Shown: positions 7,365 to 16,366, counted from the stretch's first letter. The stretch: 64,000 bases of DNA from Salinirussus salinus (GCF_009831455.1 NZ_WOWO01000002.1:1-64000), one strand, 5' to 3'. The notes: a model not told the origin generated them from the letters alone. A program made the numbers and translations.

Positions 7365-8717
7365 ATGGACGTAAAGACGGTTGACGAAACCTCCTTCTCC
7401 TACCGGAAGGTGCTTTTCTACTTCCTGGTCACGGTGGGTATCTGTGCGGTGGTCGTCGCGCCGGTGTTCGTCTCCCAGCCCTACGGCCGGCTGCTGAACA
7501 CGGTCATGCTGCTGGCGCTGTTCGGGCTGGTCACCCGGACCGTCGTCTCCTCGGTGCTCACCTTCGCCCGCGTCGACAGGCCGGAACTCCCCGACGACGC
7601 CGACCTCCCCGACGTCAGCGTCGTCATCCCCGCGTACAACGAGGCGCCGGTGCTCAGAGACACCATCGAGGCCTGCCGGAACCTCGAGTATCCCAAAGAG
7701 AAGCTGGAGGTAATTCTCTGTTACGAGGCGGCCTCCGTCGACGGGACCTGCGAGCTCGCCGAGCGGCTGGCCGCCGAGGACGACATCACGAGGGCCATCG
7801 AGCGCGACGAGCCCGGCGGGGGCAAGGCCAAGGCGACGAACTACGCGCTGCAGTACGTCACCGGGGACGTCATCGCCAGCATCGACGCCGACCACGAGTT
7901 CGAACCGCGTGCCGTCAGGCGCGCGGTCGCGTGGTTCCTCGACGACGAGGACACCTGGTGTGTCAAGGGTCGGTGTTACGGGCGGAACCCGACGGACTCG
8001 GTGATCGCCCTCCACGCCACCGTCGAGCGCCACATCGCCGAGAAAGGCGAGATCGCCGCCCGCGAGCTGTACGACGGCTACACCTTCTTCGGCGGCGGGC
8101 AGGCCTTTTTCCGGGCGGAACTGTTCGAGGAGATCGGCCTCTTCGACGAGCAGATCATGGTCGAGGACATCGACATGTCCTCGAAGATCCACGAGGCCGG
8201 GAAGGACCTGCACGTCGACCCGACGGTCATCACCTACGAGGAGAACCCCGCGACGCTCGATGCGTGGTGGAGCCAGCGCAAGCGGTGGGCCCGCGGGTGG
8301 ATGCAGGTGACGAATCGTTACCTCTCGCGGGTGCCGAGCACGTCGACGCTATCCCCCCGCCAGCGCCTCGACGGCATCTACACGATGATGTACGCCGTCG
8401 TCCCCGCGCTTCTCGTGCTCGCCTTCCCGATGGGGATCCTGTCGGCGCTGACCAGCATCAGCGCGCCCACCTACGTCCCCCTCTCGGACAGCACGCTTTG
8501 GACGCTGCCCTTCCTCGCGCCCGGTGCCGTCTTCGGGCTCATCGCCCTGCAGGACTACCGGGACGGCCTCTCGCACAACCCCGCGGAGTACCTGGCGGCA
8601 CTGACGCTGGGGCCGTATCTCATCTTCCAGACCGCCGTCTACGTCACCGCGTTCATCCAGGAGTACCTCCTGCGCAAGCCGAGCGTCTACGTGACGACCT
8701 CCAGAAGCGACGGCTGA
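7365..8717 (+). CDS. Processive family 2 glycosyltransferase, membrane-bound
   Basis: A 450-residue membrane glycosyltransferase of the cellulose/hyaluronan-synthase-like GT2 group. Two N-terminal membrane helices (about 17-37 and 45-65) precede the catalytic domain with VVIPAYNEAP at 86-95, the DxD-type SIDADHE near 171, EDID near 266 (catalytic Asp) and QRKRW near 303, the motif of processive enzymes. Three or more C-terminal membrane helices follow. It probably polymerises and exports a surface polysaccharide or glycosylates a lipid carrier. A GTG at 7353 could extend it by four residues; ATG 7365 is preferred. It stands alone, not in a glycan cluster. Confidence 0.88.
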   Translation: MDVKTVDETSFSYRKVLFYFLVTVGICAVVVAPVFVSQPYGRLLNTVMLLALFGLVTRTVVSSVLTFARVDRPELPDDADLPDVSVVIPAYNEAPVLRDTIEACRNLEYPKEKLEVILCYEAASVDGTCELAERLAAEDDITRAIERDEPGGGKAKATNYALQYVTGDVIASIDADHEFEPRAVRRAVAWFLDDEDTWCVKGRCYGRNPTDSVIALHATVERHIAEKGEIAARELYDGYTFFGGGQAFFRAELFEEIGLFDEQIMVEDIDMSSKIHEAGKDLHVDPTVITYEENPATLDAWWSQRKRWARGWMQVTNRYLSRVPSTSTLSPRQRLDGIYTMMYAVVPALLVLAFPMGILSALTSISAPTYVPLSDSTLWTLPFLAPGAVFGLIALQDYRDGLSHNPAEYLAALTLGPYLIFQTAVYVTAFIQEYLLRKPSVYVTTSRSDG

Positions 8718-8757
8718 GCAGCCGCGTCACACTCCGCGTCGCGTCCGGGTGGTAAGC

Positions 8758-9117
8758 CTACTCCCTGCCGACCAGCTCCGGCTCGCCCTCGGGCGGCTCG
8801 ACGCGCACCTCGTGGCGGGTGTGGCGGGCGTGGGTCTCGGCCCACCGCCGGGCGGGCGCTGCCGAGAGGAAGGCGTCCTCGTCGGGGCACTGCCGGCAGT
8901 CGACCAGCCACGGCGTGACGTCGTCGGGGAAGTGACCGGTGTGGCGGCGGTGGTCGAGCGCGAACCGCTCGAGGGCGCGGTTACCGACCTGGAGCTCGTC
9001 GAGTTCGTAGCTCAGCTCCCAGCTCTCCCCACACCGCGAACAGCTCACTGTCGGTGTCGTCTCGGGCTCTGTCGGGGGTTCGGCCGGACCGTCGCCGTCG
9101 GGACCGTCGTCGGGCAC
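8758..9117 (-). CDS. Conserved haloarchaeal small zinc-binding protein (unknown function)
   Basis: A 119-residue protein I cannot name. Two CxxC knuckles (C26-x2-C29 and C74-x2-C77) separated by about 45 residues suggest one zinc site. The middle is rich in His and Arg (LDHRRHTGHFPDD), the first 20 residues are an acidic Pro-rich tail, and the C-terminus is charged. No membrane segment or signal is present. Convergent with the glycosyltransferase gene and divergent from srp19. A role in nucleic-acid binding is possible but not shown. Confidence 0.7.
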   Translation of the reverse strand: MPDDGPDGDGPAEPPTEPETTPTVSCSRCGESWELSYELDELQVGNRALERFALDHRRHTGHFPDDVTPWLVDCRQCPDEDAFLSAAPARRWAETHARHTRHEVRVEPPEGEPELVGRE

Positions 9118-9212
9118 ACACGACCCGAGGTCGTCCGCACACTTAGCCGGAACGGCCGGGCGACCGGCGGCCGAAGAGACAGCGGTTTCAGGCGGGGGGA
9201 AAAAGGGAGGAT

Positions 9213-9491
9213 ATGGTCGAGAACGTCATCTGGCCGGCGTACCTCGATGCCGACCTGAGCCGCTCGGAGGGACGGCGCGTCCCGGAGGACCTTGCGGTCC
9301 CCGGGCCGACGGTCGACGAGATCGCCGAGGCGGTCGGCCAGGTGGGCTACGACGCGGTCATCGAACGCGACAAGACCTACTCCCGGGAGTACGAGCCCCG
9401 CGGGCGGGTCCTCGTGAAGGACGCGGACGACGCGAGCAAGAGCGACCTCCTCGGTGCCGTCGCCGCCTACCTGGGAGCGATCCGCGCGTGA
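9213..9491 (+). CDS. srp19: Signal recognition particle protein SRP19
   Basis: A 92-residue protein matching archaeal SRP19. It starts [20 protein letters not shown], continues with RRVPEDLAV and P-T-V-D-E-I-A-E-A, and has the basic [15 protein letters not shown] segment that binds 7S RNA. It binds the tips of SRP RNA helices 6 and 8 and promotes SRP54 assembly in co-translational targeting. The length is normal. It precedes gar1 with the coding regions nearly touching, an arrangement common in haloarchaea, so the two RNA-binding proteins are probably co-transcribed. Confidence 0.93.
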   Translation: MVENVIWPAYLDADLSRSEGRRVPEDLAVPGPTVDEIAEAVGQVGYDAVIERDKTYSREYEPRGRVLVKDADDASKSDLLGAVAAYLGAIRA

Positions 9492-9493
9492 GC

Positions 9494-9718
9494 ATGCGAC
9501 GGGCCGGCGAGGTCGTCCGGGCCGCCCAGGGGCTCGCGGTCGTGCGCGCGCCCGGCGAGGAGTTCCCCGGCGAGGGTACGACCCTCGTCGACGAGTCGCT
9601 GGCGGAGGTCGGCGAGGTGGTGGCGGTGTTCGGCCCCGTCGAGCGCCCCTACCTCGCGGTCGCGCCCGCGGCCGGGCCGGTGGCACGGCTGGTCGGCGAG
9701 GCCGTCTACGCGCGATGA
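9494..9718 (+). CDS. gar1: H/ACA ribonucleoprotein core protein Gar1
   Basis: A 74-residue small beta-barrel protein of the archaeal Gar1 type: MRRAGEVVRAAQGLAVVRAP, then DESLAEVGEVVAVFGPVERPYLAVAP, typical for the domain that contacts Cbf5. With Cbf5, Nop10 and L7Ae it forms H/ACA particles that pseudouridylate rRNA. ATG 9494 lies 2 nt after the srp19 stop; a GTG at 9488 overlapping that stop is the alternative. Eukaryotic Gly/Arg-rich tails are absent, as expected for archaea. Confidence 0.9.
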   Translation: MRRAGEVVRAAQGLAVVRAPGEEFPGEGTTLVDESLAEVGEVVAVFGPVERPYLAVAPAAGPVARLVGEAVYAR

Positions 9719-9790
9719 ACCCGGACAGCGAAGCGGGTCGCACGCGCCGATGACGAAACCCTCAACACCGTTCCCGCCGCCGTGGGGAGT

Positions 9791-10867
9791 ATGAACGGCC
9801 GGGCGCGAGTGCTTGCTGCCTGTGGCGGGATCGCCGCCATCTTCCTGTGTGTCCAGCTCGGCGCGCTGGCGCTGGTCGACCCCCTGAAGGCCGGCGGCAA
9901 CCAGTTCGTCGAGAACACCGGCGACCCGACCAACAGCATCGTCTACATCGCGCTGATCCTCGTCGCGACGGCGGGCATGCTCGCGGTCATCAAACTCGGT
10001 CTGGAGTGGGTCCTCCGGGGCCTCGTCATCTTCTCTGGGGTCTACATCGCGTGGTACGTCTTCCGGGTGGTCGTCCCCGGCGTCTACGTCCCCGTCGGCG
10101 GCTTCCCGGTCAACGTCCTCGCGGTCGCCCTCGCAGTCGGGCTCGGGGCCGCGCTGTACGTCTATCCGGAGTGGTACGTGGTCGACGCCGCGGGCGTCGT
10201 GATGGGGGTCGGTGCGGCCGGACTCTTCGGGATCAACTTCGGCATCCTCCCCGCGCTGGTCCTGCTGACGGTGCTCGCGGTCTACGACGCCATCAGCGTC
10301 TACGGGACCGAGCACATGCTGACGCTCGCCTCCGGCGTGATGGACCTGCGGATCCCGGTCGTCCTCGTCGTGCCGCTGACGCTCTCTTACTCCTTTCTCG
10401 ACGCCGACCTTCCGGACCCGGAAGCCGAAGAGGCCGACGAACAGACTGACCCGGCGGCCGCCGACGGGGGAGAAGGCGGGGCGGTCGGGGACGAAGGCGC
10501 CGACGCCGACGAGGGCGGCCCCGACACCGCCGACGGTAGCGACGCCGAGGCCGACTACGGCCGGGACGCGCTGTTCATCGGGCTCGGCGACGCGGTGATC
10601 CCGGCGGTGCTCGTGGCGAGTGCGGGCTTCTTTCTCACCGATGTGCCCGCCCTCCCGGTCCCCGGCCTCGCGCTGACGCTGCCGGCGGCGACGGCGATGG
10701 CGGGGACCTTTCTCGGGCTGGTCGTCCTCCTGCGGATGGTGCTGGCGGGCCGGGCCCACGCCGGCCTCCCGCTTCTAAATGGCGGCGCGATCGCGGGCTA
10801 TCTGGTCGGCGCGCTGGCCAGCGGGCTGTCGCTGACGCAGGCGCTGGGTCTCGAGGGGCTGCTGTAG
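9791..10867 (+). CDS. Presenilin-family intramembrane aspartyl protease (PSH)
   Basis: A 358-residue polytopic membrane protein with about nine predicted helices. The two catalytic aspartates are in AVYDAIS (near 166) and GLGD (263-266), and a P-x-L segment (GLPLLNG, near 326) replaces the PAL motif. Archaeal presenilin/signal-peptide-peptidase homologues cleave membrane-embedded helices; haloarchaeal substrates are mostly unknown. Between the two catalytic helices is an acidic, Gly/Asp/Glu-rich hydrophilic loop (about residues 210-257), which would lie on one face of the membrane. ATG 9791 is followed at once by a hydrophobic helix. Confidence 0.88.
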   Translation: MNGRARVLAACGGIAAIFLCVQLGALALVDPLKAGGNQFVENTGDPTNSIVYIALILVATAGMLAVIKLGLEWVLRGLVIFSGVYIAWYVFRVVVPGVYVPVGGFPVNVLAVALAVGLGAALYVYPEWYVVDAAGVVMGVGAAGLFGINFGILPALVLLTVLAVYDAISVYGTEHMLTLASGVMDLRIPVVLVVPLTLSYSFLDADLPDPEAEEADEQTDPAAADGGEGGAVGDEGADADEGGPDTADGSDAEADYGRDALFIGLGDAVIPAVLVASAGFFLTDVPALPVPGLALTLPAATAMAGTFLGLVVLLRMVLAGRAHAGLPLLNGGAIAGYLVGALASGLSLTQALGLEGLL

Positions 10868-10899
10868 CGTGCCCGTCGTCGCGGCGCTCTTGCTCCCGC

Positions 10900-11901
10900 T
10901 CAGAACGCCTCGCTCGCAGGCGTGACCGAGATCGTCTCTCCCAGGTCCTGCTCGCGGGCCCGCTCGTAGAGCATCCCCGCGGCGGCGACCGTCTCGATGC
11001 CGGTACCGCCGCTGTCGAACAGCGTTACCTCCGTGCTGCTGGTGCGACCCGGCTCGGTTCCGGCGACCACTTCGCCGAGTTCGGCGTGGAGGTGGTCCGC
11101 GTCGACGGCCCCCTCCCGGACCGCCTGGATGTAGGCACCTGCGTCGCCGGTCTCGAGGTCCGCCCGCGCCCGCAGGTCGGGAACGTACTTCGCCCGGGCG
11201 ACGGTCGTGCCGTCGACCTCGCGGGCGTCGGGGCTGTACTGGCCCATGGCCGTGACGTGGGCGCCCTCCGCCAGGTCATCGCCGTCGAAGACCGGTTCGG
11301 TGGCCCGCGTGGCCGTGATGACGATGTCCGCATCGGCGACGGCGGCTGCCGGCGAGTCGACCGCCGAGACCGCCGCCGTCCGCAGCCGGTCGTCGAACTC
11401 CGCGGCGAAGGACGCTCTGCTCTCGGGGGTCGGCGAGTAGACCCGCACGCGGTCGAGGTCCCGGACGGTCGCGGTCGCGGCCACCTGTGCGCGGGCCTGC
11501 GAGCCGCTGCCGATGACCGCCAGCTCCGCGGCGTCTTCGCGGGCCAGTGCGTCCACGCCCACGGCGCCGGCTGCGCCGGTCTTGTAGGGGTTCATGCTCG
11601 CGCCGTCGAACAGCGCCAGGGGTTCGCCGCTGTCGGCGTCGAACAGCGGAAGCAGGAAGTGGGCGTCCTCGGCCCCGAAGCCGGCGGCGTAGGTGTAGGT
11701 GCCCATCGCCCCGGTCTCGGGCAGGATCGCCATGTACGCGGTCAGAAAACCCGGCGGGTCGGCGCTTGTAAGGCTCGTCCGGGGCTTCGCGGGCGCACCC
11801 TCGCCGACCTGGCGGTACCCCTCCCTGACGGCGTCCACGTAGTCGGCGTACGACGCGAGCCCGGCCACATCGTCGCTTCCCAGAACGCGTACCTCGGGCA
11901 T
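10900..11901 (-). CDS. Ornithine cyclodeaminase / mu-crystallin family enzyme
   Basis: A 333-residue enzyme of the OCD/mu-crystallin family. The substrate region carries K-P-R-T-S and, near the middle, FDGASMNPYKTGAAGAVG; the Rossmann motif is IGSGSQARAQ and the following VRVYSPTPESR fits NAD(P)H binding. Family members include ornithine cyclodeaminase, alanine dehydrogenase (the archaeal AlaDH is of this family) and imine reductases; which one cannot be decided. The start ATG 11901 has a TATA-like GGTCTATACC centred about 25 nt upstream on the minus strand, next to a near-palindrome CCCTATAGGGG. Convergent with the presenilin gene. Confidence 0.85.
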   Translation of the reverse strand: MPEVRVLGSDDVAGLASYADYVDAVREGYRQVGEGAPAKPRTSLTSADPPGFLTAYMAILPETGAMGTYTYAAGFGAEDAHFLLPLFDADSGEPLALFDGASMNPYKTGAAGAVGVDALAREDAAELAVIGSGSQARAQVAATATVRDLDRVRVYSPTPESRASFAAEFDDRLRTAAVSAVDSPAAAVADADIVITATRATEPVFDGDDLAEGAHVTAMGQYSPDAREVDGTTVARAKYVPDLRARADLETGDAGAYIQAVREGAVDADHLHAELGEVVAGTEPGRTSSTEVTLFDSGGTGIETVAAAGMLYERAREQDLGETISVTPASEAF

Positions 11902-12079
11902 GGCCGCCCTATAGGGGCGGGCGGTATAGACCTTCGGAGAGACTGTCCGGGCCGGTCCGGGCGGGTAGCCGGCGCGGCCGCGGCCCAGTATCAGTCCCGA
12001 GAGCCGGCCAGAAAGCTTCTTACGTGGGGTGTGTGTATCCCTGCCACGGACGCGGGACGGCCCCCGCACGCCTCCAGCG

Positions 12080-12247
12080 ATGACTCCCGACACGGGCGAC
12101 GACACCGAGCGGGCGGGTGCGGACGGCGGGACCAGCCGGTACGGCGAACTCGAGGTCGGCGACGAGGAGGTCGTCATCTACGACCGCGAGAACCACCGGG
12201 CCTGGCTCCAGTCCTCCGTGACGGTGACTGTCGAGGACCGTCGCTGA
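12080..12247 (+). CDS. Small conserved haloarchaeal protein (DUF7331-like)
   Basis: A 55-residue acidic protein. The second half, YGELEVGDEEVVIYDRENHRAW, resembles a small haloarchaeal family annotated as DUF7331, as far as I remember. No domain, metal site or membrane segment is seen. ATG 12080 is taken; a GTG at 12029 would add 17 unlikely residues. It is divergent from the OCD gene and convergent with the DUF3054 gene (3 nt between stops). Confidence 0.6.
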   Translation: MTPDTGDDTERAGADGGTSRYGELEVGDEEVVIYDRENHRAWLQSSVTVTVEDRR

Positions 12248-12250
12248 CCG

Positions 12251-12676
12251 TCACGTTGCGGGCGGTTTCGAGACGAACACCGCCAGCGCCCGCCAGCCGA
12301 GCAGGAATGCACCCCCGACGACCGCCGAGATGACGACGAACGCGACGGCGGTGCTGCCGCTGACCAGGATCCGCAGGCCGTGTGCGACCGGCAGTGCGAC
12401 CAGCCAGGCCGGCAGCGCCCACCCCAGCCCCCGTCGGAACGAGGCGAGCGCGTCGTCGGTGTACAGCCCCCCGAGGACGGCGACGGCGACCCAGGCGAGT
12501 ACGAAGGGGAAAAGCGCCTCCAGATAGGCGAGCGGGTTCGCCAGCGGCTGCATGCTGTGGCCGAACTGCTGGCCGATGAAGACGAAGGCACCCAGCGCGA
12601 GGACGTCCCCGACGAGGAGGCCGGCGGTGGAGGCAGAGGGGTCCACCCGCGTCCGGAGGTACGTGCTCGTGCTCAT
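12251..12676 (-). CDS. DUF3054-type integral membrane protein
   Basis: A 141-residue protein with four predicted membrane helices (around 18-38, 50-72, 82-104 and 112-134). The pattern, with LVGDVLALGAFVFIGQ at the start, a YLEALFPFVLAWV helix and GGLYTDDAL after it, is that of DUF3054 proteins, whose function is unknown. ATG 12676 is used; an ATG six nucleotides upstream is the alternative. The methyltransferase gene ends 9 nt upstream on the same strand, so the two could be one transcript. Confidence 0.75.
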   Translation of the reverse strand: MSTSTYLRTRVDPSASTAGLLVGDVLALGAFVFIGQQFGHSMQPLANPLAYLEALFPFVLAWVAVAVLGGLYTDDALASFRRGLGWALPAWLVALPVAHGLRILVSGSTAVAFVVISAVVGGAFLLGWRALAVFVSKPPAT

Positions 12677-12685
12677 ACCCACCGC

Positions 12686-13336
12686 TCAGGCGCGCCCGGA
12701 CTTGTGTCTCCCGCTTCCCGCCACGCTCCCGCTTCCCGCCACGCCGACGACCGTGTAGCCGAACCCGCCGTCGAGGACCGTCGCCTCGAACCCCCCCGCC
12801 GCCAGCAGGTCGACGAGGGCGGCAGGCGCGTGGAAGGTGGAGTCGAACCCCCAGGCGCGCTCGGCGGCGACGAGCGCCCGGCCGCGGAGCGTCGTCGGGT
12901 CGAACTCGCGGACGACGACCACGCCACCCGGGCGAAGCACCCGGTACAGCTCCGCGACCACTGCGGGGTGGTCGGGCATGTGGTGGAGCGCGTCGACGAC
13001 GAGGGCGGCGTCGACGGAGGCGTCGGCGACCGGCAGCCGCGTCGCGTCGCCGGCGACCGCCGCGTGGCCCTTCGACCGCGCCCGCCGGAGCATCCCCGGT
13101 GCGGCGTCGACGACGACCGTCTCCGGGCGGATGGCCGACGCCCCGCGCCCGGTGCCGCCGCCGAGGTCCAGCGCGCGGTAGACGGGGCGCTCGGCGCGGG
13201 CCAGCCCCTCGACCAGCGGCGTCTCCCTGGTCGGGGGCATCGCCAGGTCGTACAGCCGCGCGAGCCGGTCGAAGGTGGAGACGTCCCGGGTGACAGTCGA
13301 GCGGTCTCCCCGGGTGACAGTGGAGGTGTCGTCCAC
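12686..13336 (-). CDS. Class I SAM-dependent methyltransferase
   Basis: A 216-residue methyltransferase. Motif I is ALDLGGGTGRGA, the acidic residue after strand 2 is in VVVDAAPGML, motif II-like DATRLPVADASVD, then DALHHMPDHPAVVAELYRVLRPGGVVVV (motifs IV-V). This is the UbiE/Methyltransf_11 layout used for small molecules or lipids. Start: GTG 13336 is the only reasonable start in frame before the fold begins, because the later ATG would delete part of the first helix. The segment before the fold has a repeated STVTR. Substrate unknown. Confidence 0.8.
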   Translation of the reverse strand: MDDTSTVTRGDRSTVTRDVSTFDRLARLYDLAMPPTRETPLVEGLARAERPVYRALDLGGGTGRGASAIRPETVVVDAAPGMLRRARSKGHAAVAGDATRLPVADASVDAALVVDALHHMPDHPAVVAELYRVLRPGGVVVVREFDPTTLRGRALVAAERAWGFDSTFHAPAALVDLLAAGGFEATVLDGGFGYTVVGVAGSGSVAGSGRHKSGRA

Positions 13337-13393
13337 GGCTCGCGTACGCGCGGGCGACACAAATCCCTTACTCGCCGAGGCCCCAGTGGCGGT

Positions 13394-13909
13394 ATGGAAC
13401 TGGCCGTCCGGAACTGGCCGCCAGAGGGCGAGGCGCTGGCGCTGGACCACGAGCGGTTCATCTACGGCGGGAAGTTCAACACCGGGCGGACGGCCAAGGC
13501 CGTCGCACGCGAGGACGGCGAGGTGGTCGCCGCCGTCGCCTTCAACGAGGACCGTACCGACGCGGACACGCTGCGCTTCCGGTACGTCTCGGTCCGGGTC
13601 GACCGCCGCGCCGAGGGGGTCGGACCGCGGCTGCTGGCCTTCGCGGCCGACCGCGCCCGCGAGCACGGCTACGAGCGCGTCGGGATCGCCGTCAACAATC
13701 CCTACGCCTACGAGGCCTGCTACCGCGCCGGCTTCGCGTTCACCGGCGAGGAGACCGGGATGGCGGAACTCCTCATGACCTACCCCCCGGAGGACCGCTC
13801 GCCGGCGCGCTACCGGGAGGGGCTGGACGTCTTTGCTGAGCGGGACCTCCCGACCGACCAGGCCGACTTTGTCGCCCGGACCGACGACACGCCGCCCGAG
13901 ACCATCTAG
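13394..13909 (+). CDS. GNAT-family N-acetyltransferase
   Basis: A 171-residue acetyltransferase. The acetyl-CoA-binding motif A reads VRVDRRAEGVGPRLLAFA (R-x2-G-x-G form), followed by the motif B helix YAYEACYRAGF typical of GNAT enzymes. About 40 residues after the GNAT core form an acidic C-terminal tail. Substrate unknown: protein N-termini, amino groups of metabolites or tRNA are all possible. ATG 13394 is divergent from the methyltransferase GTG with 57 nt between. Convergent with the following membrane protein gene. Confidence 0.8.
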   Translation: MELAVRNWPPEGEALALDHERFIYGGKFNTGRTAKAVAREDGEVVAAVAFNEDRTDADTLRFRYVSVRVDRRAEGVGPRLLAFAADRAREHGYERVGIAVNNPYAYEACYRAGFAFTGEETGMAELLMTYPPEDRSPARYREGLDVFAERDLPTDQADFVARTDDTPPETI

Positions 13910-13918
13910 GGCTTCCAG

Positions 13919-14758
13919 TCAGACGGGCGTCTCGAACAGCCGGGCGCCACAGTCCGGGCAGGCCACCGCCGCGACCTCGCGGGTCGAACAGCAGGACTCG
14001 ACGGTCTCGGTGCCGAACTCGGGAGTGCCCGAACAGGCCGGGCAGGTGTCGACGAACAGCCGGAGGCCGTTGAGCAGTTGCCCGCGGGCTCGCACCGGGA
14101 GGTCGCTCCACCCGCCGTACCGCTGTTCGAGGGCGTGGGCGGCCCCGAGGTCGGCGAGGAAGGCCGCCCGCGACTCCCACCGGCCCGCCTCCTTCCCGTC
14201 GACGACCAGCCGGAAGGCGTCGCCGAACTCCTCGGTTTCGGCCCCGCCGGGAACCCCGAGGGCGTCGCGCAGTGCCCCGCGGTCGGCGTCGCGGGCCTGC
14301 TCGACCCCGGCGTTCCACGCCCTCCGGAACGACTCTGTGAGACAGAGGTCGTCGCTGTCGGCACACTCCTCCAGCGCGCCGACATCCATGAGGACAGCCT
14401 CGGGGTCGAGGTTCTCGGCGTCCGGGGCCGTCTCCTCACTGTCGGCCCCGGCCACCCCCGCGAACTCGCCGGCCGGCTCTTTCCCGAACAGCGCCAGCAG
14501 CCACGGCGGGAAGTACCGCTTGGTCAGCGTCGGCGTCCCGGGGACGAGATAGCCACGGAGGTAGATGGCCGCAAGCGAGAGCCCGACCAGGATGGCGCCC
14601 GCCGCGAGCCCGATGCCGGCGTTGCTGGTCGCGACACCGGCCGCGGCGACGGCCCCGCCGAGGGCGATGGCGATGAGAACGTTCACGACAGTACAGGGGA
14701 GACACCGGTTCTCGCCGGTGTACTCGGGTTGTCGAAACCGACTGACTGCGCCGCTCAT
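13919..14758 (-). CDS. Haloarchaeal membrane protein with cysteine motifs (unknown function)
   Basis: A 279-residue protein I do not recognise. Near the N-terminus a CLPC pair directly precedes two membrane helices (about 24-44 and 47-68). A long soluble region follows, and the C-terminal 50 residues hold several CxxC or CC pairs (CPAC, SCCS, CPDC), probably one or two zinc ribbons. The layout CxxC-TM-TM-soluble-zinc ribbon suggests a membrane-anchored redox or metal-binding protein. ATG 14758 is used; an ATG ten codons upstream is possible. Divergent from fen1 with 91 nt between. Confidence 0.65.
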   Translation of the reverse strand: MSGAVSRFRQPEYTGENRCLPCTVVNVLIAIALGGAVAAAGVATSNAGIGLAAGAILVGLSLAAIYLRGYLVPGTPTLTKRYFPPWLLALFGKEPAGEFAGVAGADSEETAPDAENLDPEAVLMDVGALEECADSDDLCLTESFRRAWNAGVEQARDADRGALRDALGVPGGAETEEFGDAFRLVVDGKEAGRWESRAAFLADLGAAHALEQRYGGWSDLPVRARGQLLNGLRLFVDTCPACSGTPEFGTETVESCCSTREVAAVACPDCGARLFETPV

Positions 14759-14849
14759 GCCCGGGGCCTCGGGCGCAGCCGGCATCAACGTTGCGTCGCG
14801 GTCGCGCCGGTCGGGGGATTCAAGCCGGTCTCGCCCCTACGGAGGGGCG

Positions 14850-15824
14850 ATGGGAAACGCGGACCTTCGTGACCTGGCGGTCATCGAGGAGGTGTCGTTC
14901 GACGACCTCTCGGGCGTGGTCGCCGTGGACGCCCACAACTGGCTCTACCGGTACCTCACCACCACCGTCAAATTCACCGACAGCCGCGCCTACACCACGG
15001 CAGAGGGTGAGGAGGTGGCAAACCTCATCGGGGTGGTCCAGGGGCTCCCGAAGTTCTTCGAACACGACCTCACGCCAGTGTTCGTCTTCGACGGCGCCGT
15101 CACAGACCTCAAAAGCGACGAGGTCGAGCGCCGCCGCGCCCAGCGCGAGCGCTACGAGGAAGACCTGGCGGAGGCCCGCGAAACCGGCGACGAGGTGGCC
15201 ATCGCCCGCCTCGACTCGCGGACACAGCGGCTCACCGACACCATCGTCGAGACGACCCGGGGGCTGCTGGAGCGGCTGGACGTGCCGGTCGTCGACGCGC
15301 CCGCCGAGGGGGAGGCCCAGGCCGCCCACATGGCCCGCCACGGCGGGGCCGATTACGCCGGCAGCGAGGACTACGACACCCTCCTCTTCGGCGCGCCGCT
15401 GACCCTGCGCCAGCTCACGAGTTCGGGCGACCCCGAGCTGATGGACTTCGAGGCCACCCTCGCGGACCTGGAACTGACCTGGGAGCAACTGGTCGACGTC
15501 GCCATCCTCTGTGGAACCGACTTCAACGAGGGCATCTCGGGTGTGGGGCCGAAGACGGCAGTCGACCTCGTCCGCGAACACGGCGACCTCTGGGCGGTCT
15601 TCGAGCGCGAGGGCTACCACGTCGAGGGGGCCGACCGCATCCGTGACCTCTTTCTCGACCCCGCGGTGACCGACGTCGAGGTGGACACCGACGTCGACCC
15701 GGACTTCGACGCCGCGCGCCGGTACGTCACGGAGACCTGGGAGGTCGACGCCGGCGAGGTCGAGCGCGGTTTCGAGCGCATCGAGGAGGCGCTCGTCCAG
15801 ACCGGCCTGGACCGCTGGAGCTAG
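14850..15824 (+). CDS. fen1: Flap endonuclease 1
   Basis: A 324-residue archaeal FEN-1, the structure-specific nuclease that removes 5' flaps during Okazaki-fragment maturation and base excision repair. The N region ends in VAVDAHN (Asp27), the I region has VFVFDG (Asp81), EGEAQ (Glu153, Glu155), SEDYD (Asp174, Asp176) and Asp224 in GTDF. A helix-hairpin-helix GVGPKTA follows. The C-terminus QTGLDRWS is a PCNA-interacting (PIP-like) peptide with Trp in place of Phe. The stop TAG shares the CTAG palindrome with the stop of the convergent phasin-like gene. Confidence 0.93.
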   Translation: MGNADLRDLAVIEEVSFDDLSGVVAVDAHNWLYRYLTTTVKFTDSRAYTTAEGEEVANLIGVVQGLPKFFEHDLTPVFVFDGAVTDLKSDEVERRRAQRERYEEDLAEARETGDEVAIARLDSRTQRLTDTIVETTRGLLERLDVPVVDAPAEGEAQAAHMARHGGADYAGSEDYDTLLFGAPLTLRQLTSSGDPELMDFEATLADLELTWEQLVDVAILCGTDFNEGISGVGPKTAVDLVREHGDLWAVFEREGYHVEGADRIRDLFLDPAVTDVEVDTDVDPDFDAARRYVTETWEVDAGEVERGFERIEEALVQTGLDRWS

Positions 15825-16366
15825 GAGAGCCGCTCGCGAAGCTGTTCGGTCTGCTCGCGGAGCTGGTCGATCTGGTCCTGGAGCTGACCGCTCGCGTCCG
15901 CCTGCATCTCCTCGAGCTGCTCCTCGGTGCGGTCGAGGAACTCCTCGGCCCGCGTCTCCATCTCCTCGTGGGCCTCGACGAGCACGTCGAGTTGCTGGGA
16001 GACGGAGTCGAGATACGCCGCCGAGAGGTCGTCGTACCCCTCGAGCCCCTCCTCGGCGAGGTCGGCGGCCTCCGAGCGGGCCTGCTCGGCGGCCTCGAAC
16101 TGCTGGTCCATCGCCTCGCGGACCTGCTCGACGCCCGCTTCCGAGCCGGGGACCGTCGACTCGATGGCCTCGAGGTAGCGCTCGATGGCTTCGTGGGTCA
16201 TCTCGGCGCTCCGCGCGCTCGCGTCGGTCCCGCTGTCCATCCCCTCCACCATCGCCTCGTTGAGCCGCTTCTGGAGTTCGACCGACTGTTCGAGGGCCTG
16301 CTGGCTCCGTTCGAGCGTGCGCCGCTGGAGTTCGAACGCGGCGGCGATCGGGTTCCGGTCGGCCAT
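15821..16366 (-). CDS. Phasin-like coiled-coil protein
   Basis: A 181-residue almost wholly helical, acidic and Gln-rich protein without cysteines or membrane segments. The layout, NP-x6[21 protein letters not shown], then [17 protein letters not shown] and a C-terminal coiled coil from about 120, is like haloarchaeal phasins (PhaP) that coat polyhydroxyalkanoate granules. This is from memory and cannot be verified here; no PhaC/PhaE synthase gene is in the window. It could also be an unrelated coiled-coil protein. Its TAG stop overlaps the FEN1 stop on the opposite strand within CTAG. Confidence 0.6.
   Translation of the reverse strand: MADRNPIAAAFELQRRTLERSQQALEQSVELQKRLNEAMVEGMDSGTDASARSAEMTHEAIERYLEAIESTVPGSEAGVEQVREAMDQQFEAAEQARSEAADLAEEGLEGYDDLSAAYLDSVSQQLDVLVEAHEEMETRAEEFLDRTEEQLEEMQADASGQLQDQIDQLREQTEQLRERLS

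Noticed and set aside
5741-7366. Very long minus-strand frames opposite real genes (also at 18745-21792, 36935-39289, 49346-51496)
   Set aside because: High-GC third-position bias leaves antisense frames open; products are Arg/Pro/Gly-rich, and the opposite frames carry clear protein families.
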